Shown here: piece by piece, positions 55,967 to 64,000 of the stretch
How positions within the stretch are numbered: position 1 is the first letter of the stretch
How the letters are laid out: every line of letters starts with the position of its first letter
DNA from: Molanna angustata
Taxonomy: Eukaryota > Arthropoda > Insecta > Trichoptera > Molannidae
NCBI GenBank assembly: GCA_963576475.1
Contig: OY754973.1
Span: 11,761,253 to 11,825,252, forward strand
DNA: 64,000 bases
Direction: 5' to 3'
Program-made: the position numbers and the translations under genes
Notes under the pieces: model-generated
What the model was told of the DNA's origin: nothing
The model's input: the letters and a program-made list of their open reading frames with translations, nothing else
Databases searched by the model: none

Positions 55967-56417
55967 TGTTAGCGCCACACTTCTCGAGTTGGTGTCAAAC
56001 CCCCCCCCCCCCCCCCCCACCCCACTCCACCCCAGTCCGCCCATCCTTCAGTGTATCGTTGTCCTTGCGATCGAGCCGAGCGATTTATCGAGCGATGTAT
56101 CGGCGTACGAAAAAGTGTGACATAGATTGACCACGAGTGTCAAGTATCATTTTATGTATATTGTATTCGTCCTGTAAATCCTGTGTTCTGTGTACCAAAA
56201 CTATAGTGCATCATTGTGGATCAGAGAGTTCAACGAGATGTCAACCGGTTGACCGCCATCGGTGAATTACGAGATCACAAGGTAGGTCGCTTGGCATCAC
56301 AACACTGTTCCATCAATCCTATCATTAAACAATTATACAGTCCACTGTTTCCATCAGCAAAGCCCTTCCAACCGAGGAGGGGCGGTTTGCCAGGGAATCC
56401 ATATCGAAGCGTTAACA
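55967..56417 (+). repeat. BEL 3' LTR
   Basis: TGTTAGCG ... GTTAACA, with intact TGTTA/TAACA inverted termini. It is 14 bp longer than the 5' LTR owing to an expanded poly-C tract (55999 on) and one additional ACTCC/ACCCC unit. Confidence 0.95.
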
Positions 56418-56422
56418 ATAAC
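56418..56422. other. BEL target-site duplication, right (ATAAC)
   Basis: Matches 49006-49010. Confidence 0.92.
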
Positions 56423-56560
56423 ATATTTATATATTTATTTATTTTTATTTATTTATTTAAATAAAAAACGCTTTGACTTTATATATGTTTAAATAAATAA
56501 CGTTTAACATATTATATGTTTAAATAAATAACGCTTTGACTTTTTACACATTTATTATTG
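56423..56560. repeat. Short AT-rich tandem repeats
   Basis: A (TTTA)n run, then about three copies of ATGTTTAAATAAATAACG with a CTTTGACTTT linker, just right of the BEL insertion. Confidence 0.7.
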
Positions 56561-57869
56561 AATAAAGCAATTGATATCATGAGATAAAAGTATAATAATA
56601 GTCATACAAATGAACCACAACGTGGGAGCACTGTAAACGATCAATTCACGATTAATCCAGCTCCCGGCCTTACCCCAGATACTCGTTTATATCAATCTCC
56701 CAACTCCCGAAGAATGCCGATCTCCTGATTCGTGCAAATTCGTATAATGCCTATCAGCTATAAAGATTGACTGTTGTAAGGCGCAACATCAATATATTAC
56801 AAGTTTCATCATCAGAACACGATGAATTTTATATGTGTGATCACCTCTGAATTACTCTGATTAATGAGTTGAAGAATTAGTTTCGCAGAAGTTAAAATTG
56901 AAGAATTTGATGAATTTATCATAGATCTTGCGATCAGATCTGGATCAAATTGAAACAGGACCTATTTTTTATTTTTATTTTATTTTTAATTAACACAAAC
57001 AACATTAGATATTTTGATTGCATGGATTAATAATATATATATGATACATCAATTATCTAAATCTAATGTCAATGACGTTTGTCATATACATTTTTGTTTG
57101 TGTATGTGTAGTGTAAGTATTAAAGTATTTTAATAATTTAATTATTATTCCGCATATGAAAGAGTGAGGGTGTGTGTATGTATGTCTTGTACGTCTTATA
57201 GATATATTAAAGTCAATAAGTGTGAGTATATCGGCGGAGTCTATATGGTTATTTCAAACATTGTAAAGAAAAAATAAATCAGTCATTTTTCGTCGGTTCG
57301 CTAAACTTTGAATATTATTAACCGTTGTTTTATTGTTGTATTTATAGCTGAGAATGTATAATTGGAAGATACCTCCTTTCTAATGAAAAAAGAATCATTG
57401 AAATCGGATAATGTAGTAAAATGTTATCAATGAACATACGTAAAAAAATCATCACGTCAAATTGATAACCTCCGTTTTTGGATGTCAGTTGATTAAATAA
57501 GTTATCATTGACAATAATAAATTCACCCCGAAAACAAAATAAACCGAATTTCCCAATAAAATATGTAGGCAAGTTTACGTGGAAATGTAAATTTATTAAT
57601 ATCATTTCCCGAACAACTAATGTTAAGGAAAACAAACAATGTATTATTTAATGAAACTTTCCACCTAGCAATATTTATTCAACTCTATACAGCATACCTA
57701 TATACCTATTATTGTACAAATTCATGTTGAAAATAATTCATATTTCAAGGGGATCTAATATTCAACAATAACAAATGGACAGTTTACCACCAACAGCTTA
57801 CAATAAAACTATTTATAGCTATATAGTAAAATTTTGATTAAAAAATAGGTATATTATGTATTGTTTACT
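56561..57869. other. AT-rich noncoding sequence
   Basis: No gene recognised; the 97-codon minus ORF at 57342-57635 has no motif I know. Confidence 0.45.
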
Positions 57870-57990
57870 TTTTTCGATGCTTCAATGGGAGAGCGGCCAG
57901 CCCGCTGGATTTGTTATCCAACAAACGCGGGGTCAAATCTCTCTCGACCGATTTCGTTTACCTGAAGCATAAACGAAATCGGTTTGATCT
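57870..57990 (+). mobile_element. Divergent SINE-1-like head with adjacent inverted repeat
   Basis: A tRNA-like head with TGGGAGAGCGG (A box position) and GGGTCAAATCT (B box position) ends in CTCGACCGATTTCGTTTACC, which SINE-1 shares (CTCGACCGATTTCGTTCACC). The anticodon arm differs from SINE-1. ACCGATTTCGTTTA (57947-57960) is perfectly inverted at 57970-57983 across a 9-bp spacer, replacing the normal SINE body. Confidence 0.6.
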
Positions 57991-58070
57991 ACTAGAACGC
58001 TTGACTCTGAGATCGCCAACAAGACCGACTAGACTGACTTGACTTAAGTGGGTGATCGACGTACGAGCCT

Positions 58071-58134
58071 ATACCGCGGTTTTTTGAGTTGACGAACCAC
58101 GAGCCAGCCTCGTCAACTCACAAAACCGCGGTAT
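58071..58134. repeat. 25-bp inverted repeat, GC-rich hairpin
   Basis: ATACCGCGGTTTTTTGAGTT plus GACGA (58071-58095) is complementary to 58110-58134 with one mismatch, around a 14-bp loop. A third ACCGCGGTTTT follows near 58177. The stretch 57990-58210 is markedly richer in G+C than its surroundings. No coding frame. Confidence 0.85.
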
Positions 58135-58546
58135 TGCAATGATACACCGGCGAGCTTTGTCGACGAGCCATAAGACCGCGGTTTTACTCGCTCGTTGATC
58201 AGGGCCTTTATTTTACCTCCCCATTTGCAACACTAATACCAGACAGAACTCCTTATACCGCACTTCCCATTTTTATAAATCCAAGATTAGTGATGCAGAT
58301 CTTTTTAACTCCCCAATAATAAAGAATAAATTAGTAAACATTCTTCTATAATCTAAACTATCCTAACTGATGAATTGGGTGCATCGAATAAAAGTTCACG
58401 CACATACACACACCCTCACATATGTATATACCCTCACACACATACATAGTTATGTTGTAGTTTCAACTTTTGTCTTATTTAATATTTTTTGTTTTTTTTT
58501 ATAACACTACTAAATTAATTAATAAGGTAATAATGTATACATTGAA

Positions 58547-59086
58547 TTGATGTATGACTATTTTTTATATTCTATATCACCAGTTTATTTGTCCAGTAAT
58601 TGTTTAAATAAATATGGCAGTATAAATTTAAATAAAATTATTGAATATGGCAGTCACCTCTGGAGTGGCGCCCCCCAATACCTACTGAATACCCTTGACG
58701 CTGTCCAAAGGCGTGCTATACGTCTGATTGATGATCCATCACTGACTGATGGATTGCAATCACTAGAACACAGACGCAGAGTCGGTATTTTAAGTTTATT
58801 CTATAGATACTACCACGGGAATTGCTCAGAAGAACTTGTATCTTTGGTCCCTCCTCCACCCACTCGCAACAGAGTCACTCGCTTCACTCAATCGCAGCAC
58901 CCATTCACAGTGGACCTTCAACATATACGAACAAGTCGATTCTCGAACTCCTTTATTAATACAGCAGCCCGACTGTGGAACGATCTTCCGAATTCTGTGT
59001 TTCCACCTTCGTACAACCCGGGTCTTTTTAAAATCCGAATTAATAAACTTTTTTCTAGATTGCAAACCCCTCCCGACGCTACGTAG
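58547..59086 (+). pseudogene. LINE ORF2 C-terminus, open but 5'-truncated
   Basis: The open frame of 179 codons ends at TAG-like stop bases 59084-59086. Recognisable LINE sequence starts near 58635 with IIEYGSHLWSGAPQYLLN, then AVQRRAIRLIDDPSLTDGL, LEHRRRVGILSLFYRYYHG, PPPTRNRVTRFTQSQHPF, RTSRFSNSFINTAARLWNDL and LFKIRINKLF. This is the standard C-terminal domain of Jockey/CR1-like LINEs (V-Q-R-R-A-x-R-L-I ... L-x-x-R-R ... F-Y-x-Y-Y-x-G ... R-T-x-R...F...A-A-R-L-W-N-x-L-P). The first about 30 codons are T-rich non-LINE sequence, so the ATG at 58547 is accidental. No stop interrupts about 150 codons, suggesting a young truncated insertion. A poly-A/T tail region follows near 59150. Confidence 0.85.
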
Positions 59087-60568
59087 TGCGCTACTTCGGA
59101 AGAGTAAAATGGACCCAAATCCTAATAGCTGGCGTCCCCTATGTAGACATGTTAAAAAAAAAATCATTTTTTTTGGTCCATGAAATGTGCGTGAGCAAGT
59201 TGCTTTAAAAATTAAAGATAAAATGATTGCAAGAAAAAAATTATCAACACCTTTATCAATTGAGGTTAGGAATAAATTTATTATGTATTCATATTAATTT
59301 GATCGCTTTTTACAAATAAATTGTATATGTCAACATATTTTTTACTGAGTTGTATGATTTTCAACACTATTTATTGTTTTATGATGTTTTAATTTTCGCG
59401 TTTCATGTCAAATTTGACAGCTCTTCCGACGTTGGTAAAAATGAGCTGAAGCGTTTTTTAAGGTCTAGTAGGGAAATCAGAAGCCAATACCCACAATGTA
59501 CTTTAGAGCTTTGGGTATATATATATACATATATACCCCCTATATATACCTATATATGCATATATACCCCCACCAATCACGACTTAGGTCAGTTCTCAGT
59601 TTTATCGTTCTCTCGAGCCAGTCGCACTAGAAATCATCATGATGTAATGGAACACCAACAGTTTTCATAATGTCCCACTATAGGTACCGACCTTCATATT
59701 TACAGAGTTGTTTTGTAAATATCTAAACTAACAAAACCTTTGAAACCATTCTATACTTTCATCATCATAATCAGCTAGATAAAACATGCTGTTGTTGATT
59801 GTCTAATTTAATGAACGTTTTAGCCAAACATACCAATATAATGTTATTGTTTTAACGGAGAATTTGTTTAGCGATGAATTATTCCGGCGGTTAATTCTAC
59901 GATTCATATAACCCGGTAGGTATGAATTTATTGTCCTAGGATCCAAAAAGTTATTATTTCAATTCACGAATCTCCTTGGAAAATATAAACACGAGATTAA
60001 GTGTGCGGTTTCCAAGTAGGCTTTAATATAAGTCGATTTGTGATAAATTTATGTGGGAGACTTAGAACGTTATGCAAAATATATTGTTTTCAATCCGCAA
60101 TAATAACAAATCATAATTTACTATAACAAGTGTAATGTTCGAAAGACACGCTCTACTTGAATTTAAATATAAAACTTGGTTCTATTTTGAGGTGCTAAAA
60201 CACGAATTCGGTTTCATAAAAACGCGTTTTTCTAGAAAACGCAAGTAAAATATTAATAATATAAGGAATACAATATTTTGAGTATTAAACAGTTATGTGT
60301 GCACGCTCTATTGCACGATATTTGAAAATATTCCCTCAAAAACGTCACTAAATAGGAAAATAAAAGTTATTTAAAAAAATACGTCTCCAGAAATATCTAC
60401 AATAAAAGCATAAAGCAATAAAAATAAAGTAATTGCCTAATATATAAAGAAAACGTTAATTTACAACATATGTAAACAACACATAGGTACATGACATTAC
60501 AAGAATTTTTGCATAGTTGAGGGAATGTACATATGCGGATTTATATGTACTTATAAATAAAAAAATTT
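59087..60568. other. AT-rich noncoding sequence
   Basis: A (TA)n/CATATATACCCC simple repeat lies at about 59515-59572. The 106-codon ORF at 59350-59670 crosses that repeat and has no motif. The rest shows nothing recognisable. Confidence 0.5.
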
Positions 60569-60770
60569 AGATGGGTCGATGGCAGAGCGGTTAGCGCATT
60601 GGGTTAGTAATCCAGTGGTCGCGAGTTCGAATCCTGCCTCGACCGATTTCGTTCACCTATAGCACAAGCATTTATGTTTATTTTAGGGAACGTAGGAAGA
60701 TGTATATGTACTTGTTCAACAAGGACATATTCATTTTTTTTTTATTAAAAAAAAAAAAAAAATAATTCAT
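60569..60770 (+). mobile_element. tRNA-derived SINE-1, copy 3
   Basis: Head and body read as at 12575 (A box TGGCAGAGCGG, B box GTTCGAATCC, CTATAGCACAAGCATTTATG, AAGATGTATATGTACTTGTT, CAAGGACATATTC), with a few single-base differences such as TTATGTTTATT versus TTATGCTTATT. It ends in a long A/T-rich tail at 60735-60762. The close match with the 12.6-kb copy points to recent mobility. Confidence 0.88.
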
Positions 60771-61829
60771 TCTTTAAAAAAATTAAAAAAACACACATGT
60801 ACATATTTACATAAAATCACAAGTCGACACCAAGATATCTATGATAATTCTAGTGAGTTTCGTTAAAATGTTTGGCATCGACTTTAAAAAGTGATTATAT
60901 GTATGTAAATAAATATTTAAAAACATATGTTTTGTTTATTGGATAATAAACGCGATTTTTATTTACGTTGAAAATTGTTTTATACTCATTAGTGTATTTT
61001 TATCGTGTTTTTTTTTGTTTTATGTTTTTATTTAAAAATATCTACGATACAAACCTACCTCGTGTATCTAAGCGAGTTTAACAGGAATACTTGCAATTGA
61101 ATGATAATTTCTCAAATGTTTTAAAATTGAAAACTAGTGAAATATAGGTTGCTATTTATGTACGTATACTTCATACTAGATGGTTTGAGCAAGTGACACA
61201 TTTTTTTATACAGAATTAAGTATAAGTTACACCATGCAGATATTAATAATTTCGTTTAACGAAATTCGTTTCGTTTCTGTTTAATTTAAATATCGTTACA
61301 TATATTTTATTCTGAGATAAATGTAAGTGTTTTTAAATCAATCCTTTTTCATTTATTTTTCTCCTGTCGATCAATTGTAACTGGACATTTATCTGACTGT
61401 ATATTGTATCGACCTGATAAGAAAATACAGCACTTAACGAACCACAATATTATATCAGTTACTGTTTTTCTCAAAACAAAGTAGGAAAGACGGGAAATAA
61501 GTAAGTATACCTACATCGAATATAATATTGAACTATCTTGATGAAGAATACGAAAACAAATAAGGCCAACTTTTAAAGAATTCTAGATATTTATTTAGTA
61601 AATTCTTTAACAAAACAATACAACTCTTCTGCTTTTCCACAGCCATCTCTTCACTGTTGCCTATCTCGTGTTTCTCAATACATCTCTGTATTGCGATTTT
61701 TCAATAGGTACACTTTTTCCCGGCGATTGGGAATTCATAGTCTGCCCATCTAAACAATACAACTGCAAGCTCCTTATTATTAATATTATTTTACAATAAA
61801 TAGTTTTAAATAAATTTTGTATAGCAACA
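60771..61829. other. AT-rich noncoding sequence
   Basis: No gene recognised. Confidence 0.5.
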
Positions 61830-62370
61830 CATTCTTTTTCATGTGTCTTATTGGGTCGTCCCGACGTTGTCGATCATTTGGAAGACACTCTCTCAGTCAT
61901 GTGCGGTGCGGAACAGTTTCTCCACACGCCTCATATCCGGTCGATTCCCGATTTTTTCGGAGCCAGGATAGCTGATTCCTGACTTCTTGTCTACGGCCCT
62001 CAATATTCCCGATAATGATCAACTGAAGGGTCGAATATTTCTCTCTTCTTATTATATGACTAAGATACGTCTTACGGAGCTTGACTGTTGTGAAAAACTG
62101 CCTGTCAGTATTGTCTCTAAGTAAGACTTCAACGTTTCACCATGTCGGTCCAATATAAAATCCTAGAAGGTCCAAGCCTCAACCCCGTAAAGCAGGACTG
62201 ACTATGTATAATTTGATCATCATTTGACATAGTTTCAGGTTAATGTCATCATTGGAAAGGAGATTTTTCTCAGAAAGGAGGGCCGATTCTATCCTGCACT
62301 TGATTTCAATATCATGGTCTAGGTTTTCAGTAGTAATAATGCCCAGGTATTTTAATTGTTTCACCCGTTA
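61830..62370 (-). pseudogene. LINE polyprotein C-terminal region, decayed
   Basis: The minus strand encodes VKQLKYLGIITTENLDHDIE then IKCRIESALLSEKNLL and KLCQMMIKLYIVSPALRG, the K-Y-L-G...E-I-x-x-R-I-x-x-A...K-x-x-L-Y-x-x-x-x-x-P-x-L-x-G segment after LINE RT domains. Downstream (lower coordinates) come NVEVLLRDNTDRQFF, TVKLRKTYLSHIIRREKY, STLQLIIIGNIEGRRQEV and SWLRKNRE, matching the L-G-H-I-x-R...L-I-x-G-K-I-E-G-R-R...S-W-L-K-N block. Stops and frame changes break the whole. RT catalytic motifs would lie to the right and are not seen. Confidence 0.75.
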
Positions 62371-63876
62371 TATTATGTCAACAACACTCATACAACAGTA
62401 TAGGAACGATATTTTTAATCAGAAATAATAATAAATCCAAAATGACTTCACTAAGGTTTACACGAAATATATTTTGACCGGTTTTAGCAAACAACGAATA
62501 TTATTTTTTGCAATGTACTCAATTCCACGAAGGAACCCTCAAAGATTATAATTTACATTGAAAAGTATTCATTTTTATACCATGTATCTTGAGGAGAATG
62601 CAAAGAGAATCTTAAATCACACCTTTCTGTGCCTACTGATGTAAATTCATCGCTTCTCTTGCATCATCTCATTTACATTTAAATATTGTGTATTGGTGAC
62701 ATTTTACTTTAAGATGAAAATAAATTTATTTTAATGCATCCAATGGTTGTTTTTCATAAAAAACCAGACAGTTTTAGTTGCGACTCCATTGAGCAATTCT
62801 GGGCACGAGCTGATATCTAACGAGTTTCATACACGTCTACCTTTTGACAAACAACGTTGGTTACTTGCTGTAGGTTCACACAATATTCTACACTGTGGTC
62901 AACAAGAGCCTAATTCAGACAGACGATATCATAACATCGACTTGAAATTATAATTCTAACAGCGTCGCAGTATACTTTGAGCAAAATTTCGGAACAGTTT
63001 GCTGATACGCGTTTCATATCTATAATTGAGTTCCGTTGCACATCGTTTCAAAGGAATCCATAATAAGTATGTTTAGAAAAAGTAGATTTGTCCGAAGATG
63101 TATGACAAAAGGAAAAGTTATTAAAAAAAATGATCGCTAAGACAAAAACAAAACGGAATAGTCAATGTTTGGACTTTTCAGAGAAATTGGGTTAAAATTC
63201 TGTCTGAAAAGCAAAATTTGGTTCACAAACCTTGATCTTTTTTAAAGAAATCTTTCAGAGTTTATGACTGTAGCATTTGTTTTTCATACGAATAAGAAAC
63301 ACAAAATAAGTATGACAGAAAATATGATAAATATATTGGACGAAAAAGGACGCTTGTTTTAATTGGCATCAATTGCTAACAAGGATAAGAAAAATATATA
63401 AATCATTTGTCAGATAGTAAATCAAAAAAATACATCTCTTTGTTGTTATATGAAGAATAATTTAAGCTTATTTGCAACTCCCACGCGATTCAACAGGCTG
63501 GCGAAATATTCCGTAAAATAGAATATAAAAGCATTCATGATATGACTCAAGTACAAAAATAATATCAGAAAATGATAATAGAAAAATCACTTGAAAATTT
63601 TGTTATAAATAAACTGACGTGACACTGTGACAGTCTTTTTCTACCCACTTTGAAACGATATTTTATATTATTTTTCACTGTCCGAATTAGTTTAGGAAAC
63701 ATGGCAATAATTCTATTATATTTTTAACAAAATCAGAAAAACAATATTTCTAATTCTAATAAGTCAATACAAAAAATGGTAGTTTCATGTATCAGCATAG
63801 AAGCAATTCAATTTATTATATGTAAATACGGATTTTCAAATACAAACTAAAAATAATTACATTTTATTACAATTTT
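62371..63876. other. AT-rich noncoding sequence
   Basis: No gene recognised. The 68-codon ORF at 62747-62953 (with FHTRLPFDKQRWLLAVGSH) reads as protein-like but I cannot assign it; it could be a transposon relic. Confidence 0.4.
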
Positions 63877-64000
63877 TTCAATAGAGACGAAGTAGGAATA
63901 TTAAGGGATAAACAAGGCACCTAGAGAGCTTTGTCACTTTTTGCGCTTGAACAACGTTCATCAATTATACCTTTCTATTGAGTTCCCTATCAATCCAATT
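63877..64000 (+). repeat. Interspersed repeat family C, copy 3 (runs off the window)
   Basis: CAATAGAGACGAAGTAGGAA, TTTGCGCTTGAACAACGTTC and GTTCCCTATCAATCC match 8270-8420 in order. Truncated by the window edge. Confidence 0.6.

Larger units (their letters stand above)
49011..56417 (+). mobile_element. BEL/Pao LTR retrotransposon, complete but inactivated
   Basis: A 7.4-kb element: 5' LTR 49011-49447, leader to 50545, gag-pol region 50546-55624, short 3' noncoding region, 3' LTR 55967-56417, with an ATAAC target duplication. The single Gag-Pol frame, DUF1759-type Gag, double zinc knuckles, BEL-type RNase H/integrase and DUF5641-type C-terminus identify BEL/Pao. Two TAA codons in one frame (52898-52900 and 53012-53014) interrupt reverse transcriptase. 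LTRs differ at about four bases plus poly-C length over about 437 bp, roughly 1%, so it is recent but older than the gypsy copy. The 5' LTR end reads AA rather than CA. Confidence 0.96.

Overview
The window looks like a repeat-rich stretch of an insect nuclear genome, most likely a moth or butterfly (Lepidoptera). The grounds are the AT-rich background, GTAGGTAC-type simple repeats, young tRNA-derived SINEs, degraded LINE tails and two insect-type LTR retrotransposons. The assignment is an inference. I recognise no host protein-coding gene, no rRNA gene and no convincing functional tRNA gene. Nearly all interpretable coding sequence belongs to mobile elements.

Layout. 1-12.8 kb holds transposon debris: a decayed DDE transposase C-terminus (426-645, minus), a repeat with inverted ends (2952-3360), two copies of an interspersed repeat here called family A, LINE C-terminal fragments, and a 584-bp apparently perfect tandem duplication (6063-7230). 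At 12575 lies a tRNA-derived SINE. 12877-26393 is a complete Ty3/gypsy retrotransposon on the minus strand with a CTTG target duplication. It has an intact gag (22806-21607), an A AAA AAC slippery heptamer six bases before the gag stop, and a pol open frame with protease, RT, RNase H and integrase. Its LTRs are unusually long, 3234 and 3367 bp, because each carries a 133-bp tandem array of about 16 or 17 units. The LTRs appear to differ by one array unit and about one base, so the insertion is very recent. 26.4-49 kb is AT-rich and holds LINE tails, a second tRNA-derived SINE family, family A copies (one split by a hairpin-type insertion), an 18/72-bp minisatellite (33701-34262), and serial tandem arrays at 38-39.8 kb.

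49011-56417 is a BEL/Pao retrotransposon on the plus strand, with about 440-bp LTRs and an ATAAC target duplication. Its gag-pol frame has two in-frame TAA codons close together in the reverse transcriptase, so this copy should not make a full polyprotein. Its 5' leader contains a tRNA-like pol III module and a family A fragment. 56.4-64 kb has a divergent SINE head, a 25-bp inverted repeat (58071-58134), a LINE C-terminus with a 179-residue open frame, another SINE, a minus-strand LINE fragment and a truncated interspersed repeat at the right edge.

What works together: the gypsy element looks capable of its own cycle (Gag particle, frameshift Gag-Pol, LTRs for transcription and integration). 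The SINEs have pol III boxes but no enzyme and would rely on LINE machinery. The LINE pieces here are too broken to supply it. The best candidate for something undescribed is the gypsy element with its satellite-bearing LTRs, 51-bp minisatellite and frameshift site.
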